From: Methyloceanibacter sp.
GTDB taxonomy: Bacteria; Pseudomonadota; Alphaproteobacteria; Rhizobiales; Methyloligellaceae
Direction: 5' to 3'
Length of the DNA: 17,499 bases
NCBI GenBank assembly: GCA_016649675.1
Contig: JAENXG010000018.1
Location: forward strand, 1 to 17,499
Program-made: the position numbers and the translations under genes
In this document: positions 7,028 through 14,305 of the stretch, in pieces
How the letters are laid out: every line of letters starts with the position of its first letter
Numbering within the stretch: position 1 is the first letter of the stretch
The notes under the pieces: generated by a model
Told to the model about the DNA's origin: nothing
Databases searched by the model: none
The model's input: the letters and a program-made list of their open reading frames with translations, nothing else

Positions 7028-8497
7028 TCAATTCGGCAGCGCGATCTTGGTGAGGCCGCCCATATAGGGCTTGAGCACTTCGGGCACGCGCACGCTGCCG
7101 TCTTCCTCCTGGTAATTTTCCAGGACCGCGATCAGAGCGCGCCCCACCGCGACACCCGAGCCGTTGAGCGTATGCACGAAGCGGGTGTCCTTGGCGCCTT
7201 TGGGCTTGTAGCGCGCGTTCATGCGGCGGGCCTGGAAGTCGCCGGTATTGGAGCAGGAGGAAATCTCGCGGTAAGCCCCCTGCCCCGGCAGCCACACCTC
7301 GATGTCATAGGTCTTGTTGGCGGCGAAGCCCATGTCGCCGGTGGAGAGCACTATCACGCGATAGGGAATTTCGAGTCGTTTCAACACCGTCTCGGCACAA
7401 GCTGTCATGCGCTCGTGCTCTTCCGCCGACTGCTCGGGCGTCGTGATGGAGACGAGCTCGACCTTGGTGAATTGATGCTGGCGGATCATGCCGCGCGTGT
7501 CCTTGCCGGCGGCGCCGGCCTCGGCGCGGAAGCACGGCGTGGCCGCCGTGACCCGCATGGGAAGCTTGGCCTCGTCGACGATCTCCTCGCGCACGAGATT
7601 GGTCAGCGGCACTTCGGCGGTGGGAATGAGCCAATATTCGCGCTCGGTGAATTGGCGCTCTAGCTCTTCATGTCCACTTACCGAATTTCGAACGCCGAGA
7701 AGGGCCAACTTCAAAGCCTCCGAGTCTCCCGCAAAATAAGCCTTGAGCGCTTGCAAGGTCGCGTCTTTAGCTGCAGTCCCCTGGTCAAAGAATTTTTGCA
7801 GGTCGATTTTCTTGATGGCGGAGGCCGCAAATTGATCCTCGGCGAATTTCGGCAGCTGGGCAGTGCCGATCATCGTGTCGTCGAGCACGAGAAGCGGGGG
7901 ATTAATCTCAGTGTACCCGTGCTCGCTTGTATGCAGGTCGAGCATGAACTGGGCGAGCGCGCGTTCCAGCCGCGCCAGTGCACCCTTCAGCACGACGAAG
8001 CGCGCGCCCGACAGCTTGGCCGCCGTCTCGAAATCCATGAGGCCTAATGCTTCGCCGAGCTCGAAATGCTGCTTCGGCTGGAACGCAAATTCCTTCGGCT
8101 TACCCACCTCGCGCAAAATCACATTGGCGCTCGCGTCAGGCCCGATCGGAACATCATCAAGGGGCACGTTGGGCAGCGACGAAAGGAGCCCAAACAACTC
8201 CGACTCCAGGCGCGCTGCTGTCAGCTCGTCGAGCTGGATCGCGCCTTTGTGCTCAGCGACCTCGTCCATCAAGCGCTTGGCTTCGGCCTCGTCCTTGGCG
8301 GCCTTGGCGTTAGCGATTTCCTTCGACGCAGCATTGCGGCGCGCCTGGAGCGCCTGCAATTTCTGAATCGTTCCGCGCCGTTCCTCGTCCAGCTTCAGAA
8401 TTCGATTCAACAGGTCTTTGGGCTTCTCGAAGCCGCGGCTCTCGAACCCTTCGACGAAGGCCTCTTGGTTCTCGCGTATCCATTTGATGTCGAGCAC
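7028..8497 (-). CDS. serS: Seryl-tRNA synthetase (serine--tRNA ligase), with an internal insertion
   Basis: SerRS charges tRNA-Ser (and tRNA-Sec, where present) with serine. The 489-residue protein begins with the long coiled-coil tRNA-binding arm (about residues 30-110). The class II catalytic domain follows, with motif 2 in PCFRAEAGAAGKDTRGMIRQ (321-340), EISSCSNTGDFQARR (411-425) and motif 3 NGSGVAVGRALIAVLENYQ (445-463). The start is GTG at 8497: it gives the classical N-terminus (V/M)LDIKWIRENQ, and AAGGA sits 8 bases upstream; an open GTG at 8524 lacks this support. The usual length is near 430 residues. The excess is one segment: between LPKFAEDQF and LIPTAEVP there are 66 residues, where E. 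coli has 14. That segment is Lys/Ala/Leu-rich and probably helical. The catalytic motifs on both sides are intact, so the enzyme is expected to be active. Confidence 0.97.
   Translation of the reverse strand: MLDIKWIRENQEAFVEGFESRGFEKPKDLLNRILKLDEERRGTIQKLQALQARRNAASKEIANAKAAKDEAEAKRLMDEVAEHKGAIQLDELTAARLESELFGLLSSLPNVPLDDVPIGPDASANVILREVGKPKEFAFQPKQHFELGEALGLMDFETAAKLSGARFVVLKGALARLERALAQFMLDLHTSEHGYTEINPPLLVLDDTMIGTAQLPKFAEDQFAASAIKKIDLQKFFDQGTAAKDATLQALKAYFAGDSEALKLALLGVRNSVSGHEELERQFTEREYWLIPTAEVPLTNLVREEIVDEAKLPMRVTAATPCFRAEAGAAGKDTRGMIRQHQFTKVELVSITTPEQSAEEHERMTACAETVLKRLEIPYRVIVLSTGDMGFAANKTYDIEVWLPGQGAYREISSCSNTGDFQARRMNARYKPKGAKDTRFVHTLNGSGVAVGRALIAVLENYQEEDGSVRVPEVLKPYMGGLTKIALPN
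7637..7822 (-). other. SerRS insertion segment (about 60 codons)
   Basis: This stretch encodes residues about 226-287 of SerRS, just ahead of the YWLIPTAEVPLTNL block. Compared from memory with E. coli SerRS, about 52 residues are extra. It reads as amphipathic helices rich in Lys, Ala, Leu and Glu and stays in frame. By hand count the bases 7681-7800 hold 63 G or C out of 120, clearly below the two-thirds typical of neighbouring coding sequence (40 of 60 over 7201-7260). Origin and role are unknown. Confidence 0.7.
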
Positions 8498-8560
8498 GGC
8501 TAAAGTCCTTGGAGTCCGCGGCACTGAATCGAAGGCTTCGTATAAGGCCCTGCCCCGTTC

Positions 8561-8663
8561 TTGTCATCGCCCGGCTTGATCGGGCGTAGGGTGGGCAAAG
8601 CGAAGGGATGCCCACCACCGTCGGTTTACGTGGGCAACGGCGAGAGCCGTTGCTCACCCTACG
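8561..8663. repeat. Composite REP-like palindromic element between tatC and serS
   Basis: Two palindromes lie side by side. The first is CGCCCG (8568-8573) pairing with CGGGCG (8581-8586) around a 7-base loop. The second is bounded by CGTAGGGTG (8585-8593) and its exact complement CACCCTACG (8655-8663). Inside it are a hairpin GGGCA/TGCCC (8593-8597 with 8609-8613) and a long hairpin: 12 bases at 8630-8641 pair with 8646-8657 with one G-T pair and a GAGA loop. The whole can fold as a cruciform or three-way junction. The GTAGGGTGGGCAAAGCG core resembles an intergenic repeat that I recognise from Bradyrhizobium-like genomes. The right arm overlaps the tatC stop codon. In the tatC-to-serS direction it could act as an attenuator or RNA-stabilising element; there is no U-tract to make it a standard terminator. 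Confidence 0.75.
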
Positions 8664-9465
8664 TCGCAGCGGGCTTGGGCTTGGGCTTTGGCGTGGGCTT
8701 GGGGGCGGCGGCGCGCTGCTTCTCGGCAAGCTTCACCGCGAAGATGGAGAGCTCGTAGAGGAGCACGGTCGGCAGCGCGAGCGCGATCTGGCTGATCGGA
8801 TCCGGCGGGGTGAGCACGGCGGCCACCACGAACACGCCGAGAATGGCGTAGCGCCGCTTCGCCCGCAAATCCGCCGCAGTGATGAAGCCCGCACGGGCCA
8901 GCAGCGTGAGCAGCACCGGCAGCTGGAAGCAGATGCCGAAGCCCAAGATCAGCGTCATGATGAGGCTGAGATACTCGCTCACGCGCGCCGTGAGGTGGAT
9001 CTGCACCTGGCCGTCGCCGGTCTGCTGCATCGACAGGAAAAACTTCATGGCGAGCGGCATCGCCACGAAATAGACGAGCGCGGCGCCGATCAGAAACAGG
9101 ATCGGCGTGGCGATAAGAAACGGCAGGAAGGCCTTCCGCTCGCTGCGGTAAAGCCCGGGCGCCACGAACATATAGATCTGCGAGGCGATCACCGGAAAGG
9201 CGAGGAAGATGGCGCCGAACAAGGCGAGCTTCACCTGGGTGAAGAAGAACTCCTGAGGCGCGGTGTAGATCATGTCGATGGGCGCATCGGCGCCGGCCGC
9301 GAGCCGGTAAGGGTAGAGCAGGAGATTGTAGATGGGCTTGGCGAACCAATAGCAGACGAGGAACGCGATAAAGACCGCGAGCATCGTCCAGATCAGCCGG
9401 CGCCTGAGCTCGATCAGATGCTCAAGCAGTGGGGCCTTGGTGGCCTCGATGTCGTCATGGGTCAT
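8659..9465 (-). CDS. tatC: Sec-independent translocase subunit TatC
   Basis: TatC is the polytopic inner-membrane receptor that recognises twin-arginine signal peptides. The 268-residue protein begins with the conserved cytoplasmic block PLLEHLIELRRRLIW (13-27), followed by a first span. The periplasmic loop carries YTAPQEFFFTQVKLALF, and further spans cover about 75-95, 115-140, 160-190, 200-215 and 220-240. FQLPVLLTLLARAG and RRYAILGVFVVAAVLTPPD are family blocks. The ATG at 9465 overlaps the tatB stop as ATGA, a sign of translational coupling. The C-terminal tail (about residues 252-268) is a Lys-Pro repeat encoded by tandem GGGCTT-like units on the plus strand. The TAG stop is part of the arm of an intergenic palindrome, so the tail end may have been shaped by arrival of that element. 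Confidence 0.97.
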   Translation of the reverse strand: MTHDDIEATKAPLLEHLIELRRRLIWTMLAVFIAFLVCYWFAKPIYNLLLYPYRLAAGADAPIDMIYTAPQEFFFTQVKLALFGAIFLAFPVIASQIYMFVAPGLYRSERKAFLPFLIATPILFLIGAALVYFVAMPLAMKFFLSMQQTGDGQVQIHLTARVSEYLSLIMTLILGFGICFQLPVLLTLLARAGFITAADLRAKRRYAILGVFVVAAVLTPPDPISQIALALPTVLLYELSIFAVKLAEKQRAAAPKPTPKPKPKPAAT

Positions 9466-9917
9466 GGGGCCGGGTCCGCGTCTTTCTTGCCGCGCCTGGC
9501 GCCTGGGGTCTTGGTCCCGTTCTTGCCCTTCGCCGCAACGCGTTTCTGGCGGGGGGCGGATTTTGGCTTGGGCTTTGCCTCAAGCGCCGGCGACGGCACG
9601 GGGCTTGGCGCTGCGGGGCTGGGCGCACTCGCGGGCTCCCCTTGCGCCTTCGGCAGCATCATCGGCTTGTCGATGGAGGCCTTGAGGTCGAGCGAGGGGG
9701 TCTCCTCGCGTACGCTCTCGATGGCTTTGCGCACCTCATCGACCTCGCTCTCGCGCATGGCCTCCTCGAACTGACGCTGAAAGTCGGCGGCGGCACGGCG
9801 GAGCTTGCCGGCGTAATGGCCGAACGTGCGCATCAGCCTCGGCAGGTCCTTGGGGCCGACCACGACGATCGCCACAACGGCGATGACCAAAAGCTCCGAC
9901 CAACCGATGTCGAACAT
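9462..9917 (-). CDS. tatB: Sec-independent translocase subunit TatB
   Basis: TatB is the single-span membrane partner of TatC in the twin-arginine signal-peptide receptor. The 151-residue sequence opens with MFDIGWSELLVIAVVAIVVV (1-20), the hallmark TatB membrane helix with its polar Glu8. GPKDLPRLMRTFGHYAGKLRR follows, forming the hinge and amphipathic helix. From about residue 90 to the end the protein is low-complexity, rich in Pro, Ala, Lys and Ser, as expected for a TatB tail. The MFDIG start separates it from TatA. It lies 67 bases downstream of tatA and overlaps tatC by 4 bases, giving the standard tatABC order. Confidence 0.96.
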   Translation of the reverse strand: MFDIGWSELLVIAVVAIVVVGPKDLPRLMRTFGHYAGKLRRAAADFQRQFEEAMRESEVDEVRKAIESVREETPSLDLKASIDKPMMLPKAQGEPASAPSPAAPSPVPSPALEAKPKPKSAPRQKRVAAKGKNGTKTPGARRGKKDADPAP

Positions 9918-9984
9918 GAGCGTGGTTCAGGGCAAGGTTACGCGGGGGTTCGCGCTCAAGAGCTTGGCGCGGCCCAGCTTCAGA

Positions 9985-10248
9985 CTAGCCCGATTTCCGG
10001 CTGCGCGGGGCCTTGGCGCGGGAGGCGGATTTGGTGGAGGGGGCTTCGGGCTTCGTGGCCTTGTGCTCGATGACCTTGGGCTCGGGCTTGGCCGGCTCTT
10101 CAGCCTTGTCGTCATCGTCGGCCATGCCCTTCTTGAAGGACTTGATGCCTTGGGCGACGTCGCCCATCAGCTCGGAAATCTTGCCGCGCCCGAACAGAAG
10201 CACGAACAGCACGAGCACAATCAAAATGTGCGACCAGCTCAGTCCCAT
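9985..10248 (-). CDS. tatA: Sec-independent translocase subunit TatA
   Basis: TatA is the pore-forming or membrane-thinning subunit of the Tat system that transports folded, often cofactor-bearing, proteins. The 87-residue product starts MGLSWSHILIVLVLFVLLFG, the single membrane helix, followed by RGKISELMGDVAQGIKSFKKGM, the amphipathic helix with the conserved FKKG turn. An acidic DDDD patch and a Lys/Pro/Ala tail come next. The frame is open 16 codons further upstream, to 10296, but the ATG at 10248 is preferred: it gives the exact family N-terminus and has GGAGA a few bases upstream. It is the first gene of tatABC; a weak promoter match lies at 10295-10324. Confidence 0.95.
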   Translation of the reverse strand: MGLSWSHILIVLVLFVLLFGRGKISELMGDVAQGIKSFKKGMADDDDKAEEPAKPEPKVIEHKATKPEAPSTKSASRAKAPRSRKSG

Positions 10249-10294
10249 TCTCGATCTCCAACGCGCGGACCTAAGCGCGCTCCAATTCGGCGGC

Positions 10295-10324
10295 ACTATG
10301 GCAGCAAAGGCAGCCCCGTCGCAA
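10295..10324 (-). promoter_or_regulatory. Weak sigma-70-like promoter candidate for tatABC
   Basis: On the minus strand TTGCGA (10324-10319) and CATAGT (10300-10295) are separated by 18 bases. Each box matches four of six consensus bases. The pair lies in the 90-base gap between the ABC ATPase gene and tatA, so transcription from it would give a short leader for tatA. It is a visual match only, and read-through from upstream is equally possible. Confidence 0.28.
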
Positions 10325-10338
10325 GCCGGGGGGGCACC

Positions 10339-11502
10339 TCATGAGGAAACCGGCTCGGCGCCTTCCTCGGGCGGAAACACGAGGACCGCACCGGTATCGA
10401 TCCCCACCCCCACCTCGGCGCCTTGCGGCGGCACGTCGCTTTCCCTGACGCGGGCGAGGATCGGCGCGTCGAGGCCCTGCACGGCAATTTCGACCAGGGC
10501 CACGTCGCCCAGGAAGCGGGTATCGAGGACCCTCCCCGGCACCCCCTGCCCTGCGCTGAGCAGCCGCACGCCACGCTGGCGCACGCAGACGATGGCGTCG
10601 GCGCCGTCGGGAAGCCCGCCGGCAAAGAAGCGTCCGAGCGGGGTCACGGCGCTGCCCTGCTCGACCCGCGCCGGCAGCTCGTTCAGGTCTGAGAAGGTGC
10701 GCGCGGCGAGAATGTCCTTCGGCGCGCGATAGAGGTCGAGCGCCTTGCCGGTCTGCACCACCCTGCCCTTGCGCAAGAGCGCCACGCGGTCGCCCATGCG
10801 CATAGCCTCCTCGGCGTCATGGGTGACGACGATGCAGGTGGCGTGCGTCTCATGCAGGATGGCGAGGGTCTCCTCGCGCATCTTCTCCCTTAGACGCGGA
10901 TCGAGGCCGGAGAACGGCTCGTCCATCAGGAGCACGGAAGGCCTCGGCGCGATGGCGCGGGCGAGCGCCACCCGCTGCTGCTCTCCGCCGGAGAGAATAT
11001 GCGGATATTCAGATGCGTAATGGCCGAGCGCGACCCGCTCGAGCGCCGCATAGGCTTCGGCCTTGGCTTCGCTCCTCGTGAGCGACTTGAGACCGAAGGC
11101 GACATTGTCGAGGATCGTAAGATGGGGGAAGAGCGCGAAGTCCTGGAACATGAGGCCGATGCCGCGCTTCTCCGGCGGCACGAAGCGGTCGGGCCCGGCC
11201 ACCTCCTGGTCGTCGAGGAGGACGCGGCCTGAGGATGGGCGCTCGACGCCCGCGGCGATCCTGAGCAGGGTCGACTTGCCGCAGCCGGAGGGCCCAAGCA
11301 GGCAGAGGACCTCTCCCGGCTCAACGTCGATGCTGACTCGATCGAGCGCAAGCGTATCGCCGAAGCGGCGGGACACGTCGTCGAAGGTGAGCCGTGCGGC
11401 GAAGGTTACGGCGGCTTTGCCACGCGTGGCGCTGCTACGCTTGCTTTTGACTGCGGCCGAGGAACGCGTGCGCGCTTTCCGGAGCCTAAACATGGCGCCC
11501 AT
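10339..11502 (-). CDS. ABC transporter ATP-binding protein, FbpC/PotA-like (orphan)
   Basis: Cytoplasmic ATPase subunit of an ABC importer, 387 residues. In order: Walker A GPSGCGKST (70-78), Q-loop MFQDFALFPHLT (118-129), signature LSGGEQQRVALARA (170-183), Walker B VLLMDEPFSGLD (190-201) and the switch His in VVTHD (225-229). All are intact. A C-terminal TOBE-type domain follows from about 275 to 380. The layout and the LMFQDFALFPH and DEPFSGLD sequences fit the COG3842 group (iron, polyamine, thiamine or molybdate uptake); the substrate cannot be told. No permease or binding-protein gene is nearby, so its partner must be encoded elsewhere. It sits between scpB and tatA, where related genomes usually have nothing. 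The first 32 residues are basic and low-complexity, and the site before the ATG is weak, so the true start is uncertain; ATG at 11493 is an alternative. Confidence 0.88.
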   Translation of the reverse strand: MGAMFRLRKARTRSSAAVKSKRSSATRGKAAVTFAARLTFDDVSRRFGDTLALDRVSIDVEPGEVLCLLGPSGCGKSTLLRIAAGVERPSSGRVLLDDQEVAGPDRFVPPEKRGIGLMFQDFALFPHLTILDNVAFGLKSLTRSEAKAEAYAALERVALGHYASEYPHILSGGEQQRVALARAIAPRPSVLLMDEPFSGLDPRLREKMREETLAILHETHATCIVVTHDAEEAMRMGDRVALLRKGRVVQTGKALDLYRAPKDILAARTFSDLNELPARVEQGSAVTPLGRFFAGGLPDGADAIVCVRQRGVRLLSAGQGVPGRVLDTRFLGDVALVEIAVQGLDAPILARVRESDVPPQGAEVGVGIDTGAVLVFPPEEGAEPVSS

Positions 11503-11539
11503 CTAGGCGCTTGGTCGCGCCCTGCGCAACCACCAGCCC

Positions 11540-12331
11540 TCAGCGCGGGGGCTCGCTGTCCTCATGCTCGGCAGCGTTGACGGCCAGCCCCTCCTCGTCC
11601 TCGGCAAGCGGCTCGTCCTCGAGCGGCTCCTCGTCGTCGCGGAGATAAGGCGCATCGTCGGGGTTCGGCATGGAGAAGCCGGGCGGCAGCGTGGAATCCA
11701 GCAGGCCAGCGCCTTTCAGCTCGTTCAGGCCCGGCAGGTCCTGGATGGAGTCGAAGCCGAAATGCTCGAGGAAACTTTCCGTCGTGCCATAGGTCACCGG
11801 GCGACCGGGCGCGCGGCGCCTTCCCCGCAATTTGATCCAGCCCGTCTCGAGCAGCACGTCGATGGTGCCCTTGGACGTGCTCACGCCCCTGATCTCCTCG
11901 ATCTCGGCGCGGGTGACCGGCTGGTGATAGGCGATGATGGCGAGCGTCTCGAGCGCTGCCCGCGACAGGCGGCGCTGCTCGACGGCCTGGCGCTCGAGCA
12001 GGAAGGACAGGTCCTCGGCGGTGCGGAAGGCCCATTTGCCGGCGACGCGCACGAGATTGACGCCACGCCCGGCATAGAGGCCCTGCAGCTCCTCCAGCAG
12101 CGCCGTCACGTCCTCGCCTTGCACGAAATGCCGCGCCAAAACCTGCTCGTCGAGCGGCTCGGAGGCCGCGAACAGCAAGGCCTCGACGATGCGCAACTTC
12201 TCGCGCCGGTCGGTCGACTGCAAGGCGATGACATTGGAGGGAAGCGGCAATAGCAGAAGCGGGCTGCCGCTCTCGCGCTCCGTCTCGTCTTCCGTCATTG
12301 CGGCTGCCCTATTCAATTGCTTCGCTGTCAT
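11540..12331 (-). CDS. scpB: Segregation and condensation protein ScpB
   Basis: ScpB is a winged-helix protein that forms the SMC-ScpA-ScpB complex for chromosome condensation and segregation. The core begins at LRIVEALLFAASEPLDEQVL and continues with the ScpB block RLSRAALETLAIIAYHQPVTRAEIEEIRG, then GRRRAPGRPVTYGTTESFLEHFG. The C-terminal 60 residues are very acidic (EEPLEDEPLAEDEEG). The frame is open to a GTG at 12379, which overlaps the scpA stop by 11 bases but lacks a ribosome-binding match. I chose the ATG at 12331 (263 residues), because GAGG sits a few bases upstream; ATG at 12298 is also possible. All three starts precede the conserved domain. Tight packing against scpA indicates one transcript. 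Confidence 0.94.
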   Translation of the reverse strand: MTAKQLNRAAAMTEDETERESGSPLLLLPLPSNVIALQSTDRREKLRIVEALLFAASEPLDEQVLARHFVQGEDVTALLEELQGLYAGRGVNLVRVAGKWAFRTAEDLSFLLERQAVEQRRLSRAALETLAIIAYHQPVTRAEIEEIRGVSTSKGTIDVLLETGWIKLRGRRRAPGRPVTYGTTESFLEHFGFDSIQDLPGLNELKGAGLLDSTLPPGFSMPNPDDAPYLRDDEEPLEDEPLAEDEEGLAVNAAEHEDSEPPR

Positions 12332-12368
12332 TCGCGACCTCGTCTTTGTTGCTTCTAGGGCTTCATCT

Positions 12369-13199
12369 TCAGGCGGCACGCTCGCGGCGGCGGATCAGGA
12401 GCGGCGCAAACAGCTTCGACTGGCGGATTTCGAGGGAGCCTTCGCGTGTCATCTCCAAGGTCGCGGTGAAGCTCGACGCCAGCGCCGTGCGCCTAAGCTC
12501 AGGCTCGACCAGGAATTCGGCGATCAGCTGATCGAGCGGCGCCCAATCGCAGCCGATGCCGAGCAGCCGCTCAAGCTCCTCGCGCGCCTCGCGCAGCGAC
12601 CACACCGTGCGCTGGCGCATCTGCAGTGTGCGCTTCGCCGTGCGCTGCCGCTGCTGGGAATAGGCCTTGAGCAGATCGTAGACATTGGCGTCGTAGGTGC
12701 TCTTGCGGGTGAGGCGCGTCGGCTCGGGCAGACCGCGGGCGAACACGTCGCGGCCGAGCCGCTTGCGCGTCATCATCTGCGCCGATACCTCGCGCATCGC
12801 ATCGAGCCGCTTAAGCCTGAAGGCGAGCAGCGCGGCAAGCTCCGCACCGCTCGGCTCACCCTCCTCCGACGGCTCGGCCGGCAGCAACAGCTTCGACTTG
12901 AGATAGGCAAGCCATGCCGCCATGACGAGATAGTCGGCGGCGACCTCAAGGCGGAGCAGCCGCGCCTCGGCGATGAAGTCGAGATATTGCTGGGCAAGCG
13001 CGAGCACCGAGATCTTGGCGAGATCGACCTTCTGGGTACGGGCAAGCGCGAGCAGAAGGTCGAGCGGTCCTTCGAAGCCCTCGACGTCGACCACGAGGGT
13101 GTCGCCGGGCCCCACCTCGCGCGGCTCAGCGCTCTCCCAATCGGACATCTCGTCCTGGCCGTGCGGGTCTTCGCTCATCGTCGTCTCGACCTCGCTCAT
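12369..13199 (-). CDS. scpA: Segregation and condensation protein ScpA
   Basis: ScpA is the kleisin that bridges the two SMC head domains and binds ScpB. The 276-residue product has an acidic lead of about 33 residues and then the family signature LVVDVEGFEGPLDLLLALA (35-53), followed by QKVDLAKISVLALAQQYLDF (56-75). LVMAAWLAYLKSKLLLP (90-106) is typical of the N-terminal SMC-binding domain. The C-terminal winged-helix region ends with FTATLEMTREGSLEIRQ and FAPLLIRRR. The ATG at 13199 overlaps the nagZ stop as ATGA, so it is probably translationally coupled to nagZ; scpB follows directly or with overlap. Nearby ATGs at codons 8 and 18 are alternatives. Confidence 0.96.
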   Translation of the reverse strand: MSEVETTMSEDPHGQDEMSDWESAEPREVGPGDTLVVDVEGFEGPLDLLLALARTQKVDLAKISVLALAQQYLDFIAEARLLRLEVAADYLVMAAWLAYLKSKLLLPAEPSEEGEPSGAELAALLAFRLKRLDAMREVSAQMMTRKRLGRDVFARGLPEPTRLTRKSTYDANVYDLLKAYSQQRQRTAKRTLQMRQRTVWSLREAREELERLLGIGCDWAPLDQLIAEFLVEPELRRTALASSFTATLEMTREGSLEIRQSKLFAPLLIRRRERAA

Positions 13200-14245
13200 G
13201 CTGGCACCGTAGGGTCGGGTCCAAGGCTCGCCACGCTTGTGCCGGCGGCCTCCGTGACGAGCGCCATTGCCTCTTCGATATCAAAGGGTTGCGGGTCATG
13301 GAGCAGGGCCCGGGCGCGGGCGAAGCGCTCCGCGGCAACCCCTTCGAGCGGCGGCACGGCGCTGCCGACCTCCACCATCTCGGCAAAATTGCCGCTGCAA
13401 TGGAGCGCCACGTCGCAGCCCGCTGCGATGACGCCGCGGGCGCGCGCCGCGAACGTGCCGCCAAGGGCCTTCATGCCGAGATCGTCGCTCATCACCAAGC
13501 CGGTCAACCCGATCAAATCCCGAATCACTTCGCCCATTATAACGGGCGATACGCTCGAAGGTCGCTCGCTGTCGAAGGCCGGCAGCAAGACATGGGCGGT
13601 CATGGCGAGCGGCGCATCGCGGAGCGCCTGGAAGGGTCGGAAATCTATCGTGCGAAGCTCGGCCTCGGTGGCCTCGATCCGCGGCAGCGAAAGATGGCTG
13701 TCGGCGCCGGCCCGCCCGTGGCCCGGCACGTGCTTGATCACCGGCAGAACGCCGCCCGCGAGACAGCCTTCCATGACTGCGCGTCCGAGCGCGATCACGA
13801 TTTCAGGATCGGTCGAGAAGGCGCGGTCCCCGATGATCTCGTGCGCGCCTTTTTGCGGCACGTCGAGGACCGGCGTGCAGTTGACGGTGATGCCGGCGTC
13901 GCGAAGCTCCTGGGCAATCAGCCGCGCGCCGGCGAAGGCCGCCTCTTTCGCCGCCTCGGAGTTGGTCTCGTAGAGGACACCATAGCAGCGCGCGGGAGGC
14001 ATGTTCCGCCAGTTGGGCGGGCGGAGCCTCTGCACGCGGCCCCCCTCCTGGTCGATGAGCACGAGCACCTCCTCGCTCTCGACCGCGTCCTTGAACGAGG
14101 CGACCAGCGCGCGAAGCTGCTCCGGCGTTGCGCAATTGCGTGCGAACAGGATGAGGCCGCAAGGCCGCGCGTCGGCGAAGAAGCGCCGCTCGGCGTCGCT
14201 AAGCGTTAGCCCTGCGCAGCTGGAGATGAAGGCTTTGAGGTCCAC
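13196..14245 (-). CDS. nagZ: Beta-N-acetylhexosaminidase NagZ (GH3 family)
   Basis: NagZ is a cytoplasmic glycoside hydrolase that removes N-acetylglucosamine from anhydro-muropeptides during cell-wall recycling, producing the signals that can induce AmpC beta-lactamase in some bacteria. The 349-residue protein has LIDQEGGRVQRLRPP (63-77), the GH3 substrate-binding block. KHVPGHGRAGADSHLSLP (171-188) is the flexible loop with the Asp182-Ser183-His184 dyad of the NagZ type. MSDDLGMKAL (252-261) carries the nucleophile Asp254. The catalytic set is complete. There is no signal peptide, as expected. The start is GTG at 14245, with a poor ribosome-binding match; no better in-frame start is near. 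It is translationally coupled to scpA by an ATGA overlap. Confidence 0.96.
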   Translation of the reverse strand: MDLKAFISSCAGLTLSDAERRFFADARPCGLILFARNCATPEQLRALVASFKDAVESEEVLVLIDQEGGRVQRLRPPNWRNMPPARCYGVLYETNSEAAKEAAFAGARLIAQELRDAGITVNCTPVLDVPQKGAHEIIGDRAFSTDPEIVIALGRAVMEGCLAGGVLPVIKHVPGHGRAGADSHLSLPRIEATEAELRTIDFRPFQALRDAPLAMTAHVLLPAFDSERPSSVSPVIMGEVIRDLIGLTGLVMSDDLGMKALGGTFAARARGVIAAGCDVALHCSGNFAEMVEVGSAVPPLEGVAAERFARARALLHDPQPFDIEEAMALVTEAAGTSVASLGPDPTVPA

Positions 14246-14305
14246 GACGCGGGGTAACGTGCGCCGCGCCTCGCGGTCAAGGCCGCTCGCGCAAGTCTCC
14301 GTTCT

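Noticed and set aside
8630..8657. Long hairpin as a rho-independent terminator for tatC
   Set aside because: The stem is strong but no T-tract follows it on either strand. The surrounding complementary arms fit a REP-type element better.
8608..9774. Plus-strand open frame of 388 codons opposite tatC and tatB
   Set aside because: It is a shadow of tatB and tatC with low-complexity Gly/Arg/Glu translation and no domain.
12189..13973. Plus-strand open frame of 594 codons opposite scpB, scpA and nagZ
   Set aside because: It spans three real genes on the other strand, shows no motif and has Arg/Ala-rich translation.
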